The position numbers and the translations under genes are program-made. Of a DNA stretch of 64,000 nucleotides, positions 17,411-26,060 are shown one piece after another. The notes beneath the pieces are model-generated. The model did no database searches. It saw only the letters and a program-made list of their open reading frames with translations, and was not told where the DNA came from. Source of the DNA: Sideroxydans sp. CL21 (lineage in GTDB: Bacteria; Pseudomonadota; Gammaproteobacteria; Burkholderiales; Gallionellaceae); the NCBI RefSeq assembly GCF_902459525.1, contig NZ_LR699166.1, positions 2,058,501 to 2,122,500 on the forward strand, given 5' to 3'. Position 1 is the first letter of the stretch. Each line of letters begins with the position of its first letter.

Positions 17411-18991
17411 GTGTCTGATAAAACTATTACGACTGCTGTACCCGCGACTGCCGAAAACGCGGTTACTTTTGCCTCTTTGGGCCTGGCCCCTGCCATTTTG
17501 CAAGCCGTGCAAGATGCGGGCTATACCGTACCTTCTCCTATTCAAGCCGAAGCGATTCCCCAGGCGATGGCCGGGCATGACCTGATGGCTTCCGCCCAGA
17601 CCGGCACCGGCAAGACCGCCGCGTTCATCTTGCCCGCCCTGCAGAAATTGTCCGTTGAGTCCGCAGTACGCGGCAAAGGTCCGCGTATTCTGGTGCTGAC
17701 CCCGACGCGCGAACTGGCACAGCAAGTGTCCGACGCCGCCAACAAATACGGCAAGAATATGCGCGTCAAGGTGGTGAGCATCCTTGGCGGCATGCCCTAC
17801 CCGCTGCAAAACAAGCTGCTGTCCGGTTTCGTGGACATCCTGGTGGCAACACCGGGCCGTCTGATCGACCACATCGAACGCGGACGTATCGACTTCTCGC
17901 GCCTGGAAATGCTGGTGCTGGACGAAGCCGACCGCATGCTGGACATGGGCTTCATCGACGACGTGGAACGCATCGCTGCTGCCACACCGGCTACCCGCCA
18001 GACCCTGCTGTTTTCCGCCACGCTGGAAGGCGCGATCGGTAACCTGGCAATGCGCCTGCTGAAGAGCCCGAAACGCATCAGCATCACGTCGGCCCAGGCC
18101 CGTCACGAAAACATCGATCAGCGCCTGATGTATGTTGACGACATGGCACACAAGAATCGCCTGCTCGACCACCTGCTGCGCGATGTCGACCTGAACCAGG
18201 CATTGGTATTCACCGCAACCAAGCGCGATGCGGACTCGTTGGCGGATGAGCTATCTGCACAAGGTCACGCTGCCGCTGCCCTGCACGGCGACATGAACCA
18301 GCGCGAACGTAACCGCACCCTGCTCAACCTGCGTCGCGGCACTGTGCGCGTGCTGGTCGCTACCGACGTAGCCGCACGCGGCATCGACGTGGCGGGCATC
18401 ACCCACGTCATCAACTTCGACCTGCCCAAGTTTGCAGAAGACTACGTGCACCGTATCGGCCGTACCGGCCGTGCCGGGGCATCGGGTATCGCCGTTTCCT
18501 TTGCCTCCAATCGCGATGCAATGAACCTGAAAAAGATCGAGCGCTTTACCGGCCAGCCGATCCAGGCGCATACCATTGCAGGTCTGGAGCCCAAATTCAA
18601 GCCGCGTCCGGCTTCTTCGCAACCGCGCAGCGGTGCCGGGCGTGGCAACGGCGGTGCAAGTCGCGGTAACGGTGGCGGTTTCGGCCGCAGCAATGGCGGC
18701 GGCAACGGCAGCAACTTCAGCCGTCATGCTGCACCGGACAGCCGTCATGAGCATCCGCAAGGCCAACGCCGCGAAGGTCCAAAGCACACGCGTTTCACTA
18801 ACGATGCGCAACCGCGCAGCGCCAATCCGAACGGCAACGTGAATGGCAATATGGGCGGCAATCGCGCCCATACACCGCATACGGCAGCTCCCCGTGCAGC
18901 GGCACCGCACACTGCTGCACGCCGTCCGCAGGGAACCAGTTTCTCTTTGGGGCGCGGCCATAACAGCAACCCTAACGGCAATAAGCGTTAA
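17411..18991 (+). CDS. rhlE: DEAD-box RNA helicase, RhlE type
   Basis: ATP-dependent RNA helicase of 526 aa. In order: Q motif (FASLGLAPAIL...PIQ), Walker A AQTGTGKT, PTRELA, DEAD (VLDEADRMLDMGF), SAT (LLFSATLEG), then helicase C with ATDVAARGIDV and HRIGRTGRAG. The last 110 residues are a low-complexity tail rich in Gly, Asn, Arg, Ser and His (GRGNGGASRGNGGG and similar), probably a disordered RNA-binding region. The GTG start at 17411 is chosen because AAAGGAAC precedes it and upstream codons look non-coding. The RhlE name rests on overall architecture. Confidence 0.93.
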   Translation: MSDKTITTAVPATAENAVTFASLGLAPAILQAVQDAGYTVPSPIQAEAIPQAMAGHDLMASAQTGTGKTAAFILPALQKLSVESAVRGKGPRILVLTPTRELAQQVSDAANKYGKNMRVKVVSILGGMPYPLQNKLLSGFVDILVATPGRLIDHIERGRIDFSRLEMLVLDEADRMLDMGFIDDVERIAAATPATRQTLLFSATLEGAIGNLAMRLLKSPKRISITSAQARHENIDQRLMYVDDMAHKNRLLDHLLRDVDLNQALVFTATKRDADSLADELSAQGHAAAALHGDMNQRERNRTLLNLRRGTVRVLVATDVAARGIDVAGITHVINFDLPKFAEDYVHRIGRTGRAGASGIAVSFASNRDAMNLKKIERFTGQPIQAHTIAGLEPKFKPRPASSQPRSGAGRGNGGASRGNGGGFGRSNGGGNGSNFSRHAAPDSRHEHPQGQRREGPKHTRFTNDAQPRSANPNGNVNGNMGGNRAHTPHTAAPRAAAPHTAARRPQGTSFSLGRGHNSNPNGNKR

Positions 18992-19011
18992 GTTTCGCGT
19001 ATAGCACCCCG

Positions 19012-19040
19012 AAAAAGGCACGCTGTCAGCGTGCCTTTTT
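19012..19040. terminator. Intrinsic terminator after rhlE
   Basis: A perfect 13-bp inverted repeat, AAAAAGGCACGCT and its complement, with a three-base loop, ending in TTTTT. It lies 20 bp after the helicase stop. It is symmetrical, but only the plus strand has an upstream gene to terminate. Confidence 0.92.
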
Positions 19041-19118
19041 CAATGTCAAATCTGTAAATTGTTGTGCTTGTTCGTTCTATCCTCTATCCTCACGCCAGTC
19101 AGCAATTCAATGAATATC

Positions 19119-19910
19119 ATGCCTATCAGTATCAAGACCCCGCAGGAAATAGAAAAGATGCGCATTGCCGGACGTTTGGCCGGTGAAGTGCTGGATTACA
19201 TCACCCCTTTCGTGCAGGCAGGCATCACCACGGACGAACTCGACAAGCTGTGTCATGACTACACAGTGAACGTGCAAGGCGGCATCCCTGCCCCGCTCAA
19301 TTACGCACCGGGCGGGCATACGCCCTACCCGAAATCCATCTGCACCTCGATCAATCATCAGGTATGCCACGGCATACCCAGTGACAAAAAATTGAAGAAC
19401 GGCGACATCGTCAATATAGATGTGACTCCCATCAAGAATGGATATCACGGCGACTCCAGCCGCATGTTCTATGTCGGCGAACCCTCCATCCAGGCCAAAC
19501 GTTTGTGCGAAACAGCCTATGAATCGATGTGGCGCGGTATCCGCATGGTCAAACCCGGGGCGTATCTGGGAGACATAGGCCACGCCATCCAGACTTTTGT
19601 CGAAAGCATGGGTTACAGCGTGGTGCGCGAATTCTGCGGCCACGGTATCGGCAGCAAATTCCACGAAGAACCGCAGGTGTTGCACTATGGCAAGCCGCAT
19701 ACCGGCGTCAAACTTGAAACCGGCATGATCTTCACCATCGAACCCATGATCAATGCAGGCAAGGCCGGGATCAAGCAGCTGGGGGACGGCTGGACCGTGG
19801 TTACAAAGGACCACAGCCTGTCCGCACAGTGGGAACATACCGTTCTGGTCACCGAAACCGGCTTTGAAGTACTGACCCTGTCCGCCGGTTCTCCCCCTAT
19901 TCCCGCTTAA
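19119..19910 (+). CDS. map: Methionine aminopeptidase, type I
   Basis: Removes the initiator Met from nascent proteins; a dinuclear metalloenzyme. The 263-aa protein has the five metal ligands in their usual settings: NIDVTPIKNGYHGD (two Asp), CGHGIG (His), FTIEPM (Glu) and the C-terminal AQWEHTVLVTE (Glu). The start MPISIKTPQEIEKMR fits the family; an ATG three codons earlier (19110) is an alternative, and neither has a clear Shine-Dalgarno. glnD follows after 10 bp, so the two are likely co-transcribed. Confidence 0.96.
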   Translation: MPISIKTPQEIEKMRIAGRLAGEVLDYITPFVQAGITTDELDKLCHDYTVNVQGGIPAPLNYAPGGHTPYPKSICTSINHQVCHGIPSDKKLKNGDIVNIDVTPIKNGYHGDSSRMFYVGEPSIQAKRLCETAYESMWRGIRMVKPGAYLGDIGHAIQTFVESMGYSVVREFCGHGIGSKFHEEPQVLHYGKPHTGVKLETGMIFTIEPMINAGKAGIKQLGDGWTVVTKDHSLSAQWEHTVLVTETGFEVLTLSAGSPPIPA

Positions 19911-19920
19911 GCAAGCCGCG

Positions 19921-22452
19921 ATGTCCATTGCAGAAATACGTGACAGTCTGCGCAGTGAACGTCGTGCGCTGCAGGAAAACTACATTGAGCGTCCTAACCC
20001 GGCTCGCTACCTGCGTGCTCATGCAAAGATCGTAGACGAGCATCTGCGCCATATCTGGCAACTACTTGAGATTCCTGCCGACTTGGCGCTGGTTGCGGTG
20101 GGAGGTTATGGCCGCGCAGAGCTCTATCCGAAATCGGACATCGACCTGCTGATCCTGCTGCCGCAACAACCGGATGAATCATTGCAGCAACGCCTGCAGG
20201 ATCTGGTCGGCAAGTTGTGGGACATCGGACTGGAGGTCGGGCACAGCGTGCGTACTGTGGGAGACTGCATGTCCGAATCCTCGGATGTGACGGTGCAGAC
20301 CAATCTGCTTGAGGCACGTCACATTACAGGCAATCAGTCACTGTTCATGGAGATGCGCGAAACGCTTTCAGCGCACCTGAGTCGCCGTGCTTTCTACCTC
20401 GCCAAAGTGCAAGAGCAGGAACAGCGCCACACACGTTTCGTGGATACCGACTACAACCTGGAACCCAACCTCAAAGAAAGCCCGGGTGGCCTGCGCGACC
20501 TGCAATCTGTGCTTTGGATCTCGCGCGCCTGCGGTTTTGGCCATACCTGGCAAGCGCTGGCTGAAGCAGACCTCATCACCGGGACCGAAGCACGCCAGAT
20601 TACGCACCACGAGCATCTACTGCAGGACCTGCGCATCCGTCTTCACTATCTATCAGGGCGGCACGATGACCGTCTGGTATTCGAGTATCAAACGGCACTC
20701 GCGCAGCAACTCGGCATCACCGCCAGCGCACAACGGCGTGCCAGCGAACACCTGATGCAGCGCTATTACCGTACCAAGCGGGCCGTACTGCAACTCAATG
20801 CCGTATTGCTGCAGACGATGCGCACACGCATCTTCCCGACTGCCGAAACTTATCCCTTGAACGAACACTTCATCGCCCGCGACGACAAACTGGAAGCGCG
20901 CGACGAAGCCCTGTTTGAAAACGAGCCCTCCGCCATACTGGAAAGTTTCCTGGTGCTGGAACAGCATCCGCGCTTGACCGGATTCTCCGCCCAAACACTT
21001 CGTGCATTGTGGCGTGCACGCAAATTGATCGGTTCCGCCTTCCGCAAGGACCCGCACAACCGCAGGCTGTTCATAGACCTGTTCCGCCAGCCGCAAGGGC
21101 TGACCCATGCTTTGAGGCGCATGAATCATCTGGATATTCTGGGGCGCTATCTCCCGCCCTTCGGACGGATCGTCGGGCAGATGCAGCATGACCTATTCCA
21201 CGTCTATACCGTGGACGAACATATCCTGATGGTGGTGCGCAACCTGCGCCGTTTCACGCTGCCCATATACGAACACGAATATCCGCTTTGCAGCAAACTC
21301 ATCCATGACTTCGCCCGCCCGGAGGTACTGTACATCGCCGGCATGTTCCACGACATCGCCAAGGGACGCGGCGGCGACCACGCCCAACTGGGCCGCGTCG
21401 ACGCCACCCGTTTTTGCAAACAGCATGGTTTGATGCGCGAAGACACAGACCTCGTCGTCTGGCTGGTGGAACATCACCTCACCATGTCCGCTACTGCGCA
21501 AAAGCAGGATCTTTCCGACCAGGATGTGATTGCCGCTTTCACTGCCAAAATCAGGAATGAACGCTACCTGTCCGCACTCTACCTGCTCACGGTTGCCGAC
21601 ATCCGCGGTACCAGTGCCAAAGTCTGGAATGCCTGGAAGGCACAGTTGCTGGAAGATCTCTACAATGCGGCACGGCGTTTCCTGACCAGCGGCAAAGTGG
21701 CCGACCAGGTTGGAGAGATTCGACAACGCACAACCGAGACGCTCACCCTGTACGCTATCCATCCCGATGTGTACGAGTTGCTGTGGGCCCAGTTCGATGC
21801 AGATTATTTCCTGCGCCATGAACCGCACGAGATCGCCTGGCACACGCGCATGCTGGCTCATCGGGTGAACAGCGTCGAACCCGTTGTAAAAACGCGCCTG
21901 AGCCGGATCGGCGAAGGTTTGCAGGTACTGGTCTATACACAGGACAAGCCCTATCTGTTCGCCCGGATCTGCAGTTTTTTCGCGCACATGAGCTACAACA
22001 TCATGGAAGCCAAGGTGCACACCACTCAACACGGTTATGCGCTGGACAGTTTCCTGGTGATGGATGCCAATAATGACAAGACTGTCTATCGCGACGTCAT
22101 GAACTACATCGAGTACGAACTGGCACACCTGCTGACCGACGACACACCGCTCGCCGCACCGAATGTAGGCAGAGTCAGCCGCCAGCTCAAGCACTTCCCC
22201 ATTGCGCCGCAAGTCAGCATTGCCAGGGACGAAAAAGGACAACACATCTTGTCCGTCGTCGCAGGCGACCGTCCCGGCCTGCTGGCCCGCATCGCGTATT
22301 TGCTGGCAAAACACGATATCGAGCTGCGCAGTGCAAAAATCAACACCCTGGGCTCACGTGCAGAAGATACCTTCTGGATCAGCGGAGAAGCATTGGAACG
22401 GGACGGAGAAGTTAAAGATTTGATTGAAACGTTGCAGCAACAACTCGCCTGA
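19921..22452 (+). CDS. glnD: [Protein-PII] uridylyltransferase/uridylyl-removing enzyme
   Basis: The glutamine sensor that adds UMP to Tyr51 of PII when glutamine is low and removes it when high. The 843-aa protein has, in order, the nucleotidyltransferase motif GGYGRAELYPKSDIDLLIL, the linker region, an HD phosphohydrolase domain (MFHDIAKGRGGDHAQLG), and two C-terminal ACT domains (around YTQDKPYLFARICSFFAHM and VVAGDRPGLLARIAYLLAKH). Length is slightly below the E. coli enzyme. Its substrate glnB is in the same window at 6220-6558. No termination hairpin is visible downstream. Confidence 0.97.
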   Translation: MSIAEIRDSLRSERRALQENYIERPNPARYLRAHAKIVDEHLRHIWQLLEIPADLALVAVGGYGRAELYPKSDIDLLILLPQQPDESLQQRLQDLVGKLWDIGLEVGHSVRTVGDCMSESSDVTVQTNLLEARHITGNQSLFMEMRETLSAHLSRRAFYLAKVQEQEQRHTRFVDTDYNLEPNLKESPGGLRDLQSVLWISRACGFGHTWQALAEADLITGTEARQITHHEHLLQDLRIRLHYLSGRHDDRLVFEYQTALAQQLGITASAQRRASEHLMQRYYRTKRAVLQLNAVLLQTMRTRIFPTAETYPLNEHFIARDDKLEARDEALFENEPSAILESFLVLEQHPRLTGFSAQTLRALWRARKLIGSAFRKDPHNRRLFIDLFRQPQGLTHALRRMNHLDILGRYLPPFGRIVGQMQHDLFHVYTVDEHILMVVRNLRRFTLPIYEHEYPLCSKLIHDFARPEVLYIAGMFHDIAKGRGGDHAQLGRVDATRFCKQHGLMREDTDLVVWLVEHHLTMSATAQKQDLSDQDVIAAFTAKIRNERYLSALYLLTVADIRGTSAKVWNAWKAQLLEDLYNAARRFLTSGKVADQVGEIRQRTTETLTLYAIHPDVYELLWAQFDADYFLRHEPHEIAWHTRMLAHRVNSVEPVVKTRLSRIGEGLQVLVYTQDKPYLFARICSFFAHMSYNIMEAKVHTTQHGYALDSFLVMDANNDKTVYRDVMNYIEYELAHLLTDDTPLAAPNVGRVSRQLKHFPIAPQVSIARDEKGQHILSVVAGDRPGLLARIAYLLAKHDIELRSAKINTLGSRAEDTFWISGEALERDGEVKDLIETLQQQLA

Positions 22453-22484
22453 AGAATTGACCGATACTTGCGTTGGTATGTTAA

Positions 22485-22997
22485 CTATTCGGAACCATTT
22501 TTTTGAGGTTGAAACTGCACAGCGGCAATGCGTGTTGCCACCAATATGGCCAGCAGGAAAGACAAGGCAAGAATTTCAGTCCAATTCATGCTGTGGTCGT
22601 AAAGACCGATAAAAACCTCTCTCAATACAAATGCGATGCCCACTTCAGCCAATACCCTTAAGCGAACGCGATGGAACTCCAGATAATCCGTGAAGGTGCG
22701 AAACAATTCAATCAGAACAAAGACTGATAGAACATCAATAACAAGTTCGCGATCAATGCCATCAACGATGCCATGCACAATATTATGAGAGGACACTGCA
22801 CTCCCAAACGAATTGGCGGCTGATAAAAAGTCAATTACCAACCCGACCAGGGCTCCTATCAGAGTCAGTACCATAACAAAGATCAATGCAGTCACGATTA
22901 AGTCCAGAAACCTGCCATAGATTCGAAGAGCTTTGCCTTTCGCACTGGCTTTAGAGGGATCCGATGGGAAATTGCCTGCTTGCAGTTTTTCTTGCAT
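22485..22997 (-). CDS. PsiE-like (phosphate-starvation-inducible E family) membrane protein
   Basis: A 170-aa inner-membrane protein with four hydrophobic segments, near residues 31-56, 84-101, 115-131 and 138-158. The C-terminal half, RVRLRVLAEVGIAFVLREVF followed by a fourth helix ending ILVATRI, matches the pattern of the PsiE family. Function of that family is unknown. The ATG at 22997 is the first in the frame. It faces the end of glnD (convergent) and is divergent from the patatin gene. Confidence 0.65.
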   Translation of the reverse strand: MQEKLQAGNFPSDPSKASAKGKALRIYGRFLDLIVTALIFVMVLTLIGALVGLVIDFLSAANSFGSAVSSHNIVHGIVDGIDRELVIDVLSVFVLIELFRTFTDYLEFHRVRLRVLAEVGIAFVLREVFIGLYDHSMNWTEILALSFLLAILVATRIAAVQFQPQKNGSE

Positions 22998-23222
22998 ATG
23001 TCAGCCTGTCGGCTCTCCGAGTATCTTCGTTGAACGTTAGCATATTCTGCCGGTCTTCACATGACCTGAACAACGCCAAGCCCAATCATTTGGTAATGGG
23101 TTGGCAAGTCCAGCTATGTTAAATTTACATTCGAACAAACTCTGACGCACGACGCAAATGCATTTTCATAAAATGATACAGAATTGGAAGCAGTTCGTCG
23201 GGACCTACCCGGCTGATCAATT

Positions 23223-24491
23223 ATGAAAATAATTTACCTATCTTTCCTGCTCAGTTTGTTGATATTGGCTGGATGCGCCACAGCTCATCGAGAGCCGGCA
23301 CCTGAATCCCTGCTCAATAAGCCTGCTCCCATAGGCTTTTCACCTGACATTCGCTACGTTAGTACAGATCCGAAGGCCATCAAATCCAGATTCTCGGAAA
23401 TTATTCAGCGTCGGCGAGCCACCTCCAAAGACCATGGGCTCAACATCCTGGCGCTCTCAGGCGGTGGAGCGGGAGGTTCATTTGGTGCCGGAGCGCTTGT
23501 TGGCTTTAGCCGGTATGGTAGTCGTCCCCAGTTCGACGTTGTTACGGGAGTCAGCGCGGGGGCCTTGATTGCGCCATTTGCTTTTTTGGGATCAACCTGG
23601 GATGCCAGTCTGGACGAAAATTTCTCGGGTGGCCACAGCGAACACTTTCTGGTTCCGCGCTGGCTAGGCGTGCTCTTCCAACCCGGACTGTATGGAAACG
23701 AACCGCTCGTCAAATTTGTGGATGACTTTGTCACCGACAAAATGATCCAGGATGTAGCCGATCAGGCAGCTCTTGGCCGCTTGCTTTTGATTGCGACAAC
23801 CGATCTGGACAAGGAAGAAACAGTTATCTGGGACATGGGACAGATTGCCGCCCGCGGTGGCAAGGCGGCACACAATCTCTTCCGTGACGTTCTGGTGGCA
23901 TCCGCAAGCATTCCCGGCGTATTTCCTCCAATCATCATTCCGGTCGGTAATGTGGGGAACCGGTATGACGAAATGCACGTCGATGCCAGTGCAACCGTCC
24001 CCTTTTTTGTCGCGCCTGCATTGGCCTATGTCCTGCCACTCGATCCGAGTGCGCTCAAAGGCGCCAACGTCTATGTCATCGTCAACGGCCAATTGGGCAC
24101 AAACCCGCAGACCACGCCGGTGGATACCATCTCGATTCTTTCCCGGAGTTTCACCGCGGTTCTTCAACACAGGGCAAGGAGCGAGATCGCGCTCACATCG
24201 GAATTTGCCCAGAAATACGGCATGAATCTTAGACTCACGGCAATTCCGGTCAGCTATCCATTTCAGGGGCCTCTATATTTCCATGCATCCAGTTCACGGG
24301 AATTGTTCAATTATGGCGCTGATTGTGCCCGGAAAGGCAGGCTATGGACCACGGTCGAACAATTGGTGGCTCTCGATGAAAATGATCTATCTGGCAGGTT
24401 TGCGAAGCATCAATCCAGCGGAGAACAACCGATGCTGACTTGCCCGATGGATGATTCAAACAAACCGCCTCTGACTTCGGCCAAACCGTGA
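23223..24491 (+). CDS. Patatin-like phospholipase lipoprotein
   Basis: A 422-aa lipoprotein (LILAGC lipobox, Cys18) with a patatin fold. The oxyanion loop is SGGGAGG at 80-85, the nucleophile Ser111 lies in GVSAG, and the partner Asp is probably D254 in HVDASATVPFF, where most patatins have DGG or DGA. The expected activity is acyl-ester hydrolysis of lipids at the envelope. No Shine-Dalgarno is evident, but the lipoprotein signal fixes the start. It lies 105 bp before the TAXI protein gene on the same strand. Confidence 0.88.
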   Translation: MKIIYLSFLLSLLILAGCATAHREPAPESLLNKPAPIGFSPDIRYVSTDPKAIKSRFSEIIQRRRATSKDHGLNILALSGGGAGGSFGAGALVGFSRYGSRPQFDVVTGVSAGALIAPFAFLGSTWDASLDENFSGGHSEHFLVPRWLGVLFQPGLYGNEPLVKFVDDFVTDKMIQDVADQAALGRLLLIATTDLDKEETVIWDMGQIAARGGKAAHNLFRDVLVASASIPGVFPPIIIPVGNVGNRYDEMHVDASATVPFFVAPALAYVLPLDPSALKGANVYVIVNGQLGTNPQTTPVDTISILSRSFTAVLQHRARSEIALTSEFAQKYGMNLRLTAIPVSYPFQGPLYFHASSSRELFNYGADCARKGRLWTTVEQLVALDENDLSGRFAKHQSSGEQPMLTCPMDDSNKPPLTSAKP

Positions 24492-24596
24492 AGGCAACCT
24501 TGACTGTCCAATACCAACTTTTTCCAATCTAAGACGATACAAATTTATGCAAACATGTGTACTTGGCTAGTTCGCTTACATTGAACAGGGTAAATT

Positions 24597-25976
24597 ATGA
24601 AAACTCCAAAAGTATTCCTGACCAGGTTATTGGCCAGACTCACCACGCTTTTTGGCCGTGGCCAGATCGTATCCATCAGTATCATTCTTTCTGCAAGCCT
24701 GATCATTGGCTTGGCAATCTTTATTTACCTGGATTCCACCGCTCCCAACACGATTACGATCGCCAGCGGACCAATGGGGAGCACCTTCCAGAACTTTGCC
24801 GAGCAATACAAGAAAATCCTGGCCAAAGAAGGAGTCACCCTCAAAATAGTTCCTTCGGAGGGTTCTTTGGACAACTTTCACAAATTGTCCAACCCCAAAG
24901 TTGCTGTCGATGTCGGATTTGTACTGGGCGGCGAAGTCAACGGAGCCAACATTGACAATCTGGTTTCACTCGGAAGTATTGCCTATCAGCCGCTCATGAT
25001 TTTTTATCATGGCAAAGCCAAAAACCTGCTTTCAGATTTCAAGGGCCAGCGATTGGATATTGGCAAAGAAGGCAGCGGCACGCATTCCCTGGTACTCACG
25101 CTTCTTAAGGCCAATGGCATTGAGCCGAATGACGGAACCGCTTTTGTCGATAACATCTCCGGCGATTCGTTGCGTGCGCTGGAAGAAAACCGGATCGACG
25201 CTCTGTTCATCATGGGCGACTCCACTTCAAGAGATTTGATGCATCGCTTGCTGCACACCCCCGACATTCATCTTTTCAATTTCACCCAAGCGGATGGCTA
25301 CGTCCGACGCATCAACTATCTTAACAAGCTTGAATTGCCCAAAGGTTCGCTCGATTTCGGCAAGAATATTCCATCCGAAGACTTAAACCTGATTGGGCCC
25401 ACCGTGGAACTTATTGCCAGAAAAGGGCTGCATCCGGCTCTCTCCGACCTGTTGCTGGAAGCCGCGAAAGAAGTGCATTCGTCTCCAGGCATCTTCAAGA
25501 ATCGCGGCGAATTTCCTGCCCCGCAGGAGCACGAATTCCCGATCAGTTCTGATGCGAGCCGCTATTACACATCTGGCAAGAGCTTTCTTTACCGCACCTT
25601 CCCCTACGGAATCGCGAGTCTGATAGCGCGCTTGCTCTCGGTCATTGTCCCTGTTGCAATACTGCTGATACCCGCGCTCAAAGCGGCGCCGGCATTTTAT
25701 CGTTGGCAGATGGAGTATCGAATCAAAAGCTGGTATAGGGCCTTGTTCGAAATCGAACGCAATGCCTTCATGCATTGGTCAGATCCGCATAAGCGGGAGG
25801 AGCTTTTGCGCCGCCTGGATCACATCGAAAACTCGGTGAGCAAAATCGTTGTGCCGCCCAAATTCGGCGATCTGCTTTACGGCCTGCGCGGGCACATCAC
25901 CTTTGTCCGGAGCAGTTTGCTTTCACTGAAAACAGAAACCCCACCCGGATCAGGAATCAGCAAAAGCGCATCTTAG
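24597..25976 (+). CDS. TAXI-family TRAP solute-binding protein with C-terminal membrane segment
   Basis: A 459-aa protein. The N-terminal membrane segment (about 25-46) is followed by a TAXI binding domain: ITIASGPMGSTFQNFAEQYK, IVPSEGSLDNFHKL, RLDIGKEGSGTHSLVLTLL. A second membrane segment at about 330-352 and a 100-residue charged helical tail (LFEIERNAFMHW, LRRLDHIENSVSK) follow. Standard TAXI proteins end after the binding domain; this one is tethered at both ends with a cytoplasmic tail. No TRAP permease subunit is nearby, so it may sense rather than transport. Confidence 0.85.
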   Translation: MKTPKVFLTRLLARLTTLFGRGQIVSISIILSASLIIGLAIFIYLDSTAPNTITIASGPMGSTFQNFAEQYKKILAKEGVTLKIVPSEGSLDNFHKLSNPKVAVDVGFVLGGEVNGANIDNLVSLGSIAYQPLMIFYHGKAKNLLSDFKGQRLDIGKEGSGTHSLVLTLLKANGIEPNDGTAFVDNISGDSLRALEENRIDALFIMGDSTSRDLMHRLLHTPDIHLFNFTQADGYVRRINYLNKLELPKGSLDFGKNIPSEDLNLIGPTVELIARKGLHPALSDLLLEAAKEVHSSPGIFKNRGEFPAPQEHEFPISSDASRYYTSGKSFLYRTFPYGIASLIARLLSVIVPVAILLIPALKAAPAFYRWQMEYRIKSWYRALFEIERNAFMHWSDPHKREELLRRLDHIENSVSKIVVPPKFGDLLYGLRGHITFVRSSLLSLKTETPPGSGISKSAS

Positions 25977-26060
25977 GGGCGAATTCCAGACCAATTTTCC
26001 GGGCAGGGCGCCTATTCAGGTGCCCAAGGCCCGATGGCGAATCCCTGAGCTGGCGACCTG

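Noticed and set aside
18251-19021. 256-codon minus-strand frame opposite the rhlE tail
   Set aside because: Its Ala/Val/Thr repeats are the reverse of the Gly/Asn-rich tail codons, and it crosses the rhlE terminator.
26000-26042. Hairpin GGGCGCC/GGTGCCC between the TAXI and AsmA genes
   Set aside because: Stem of seven pairs with a G-T pair and no T-run on either strand, so I do not call it a terminator.
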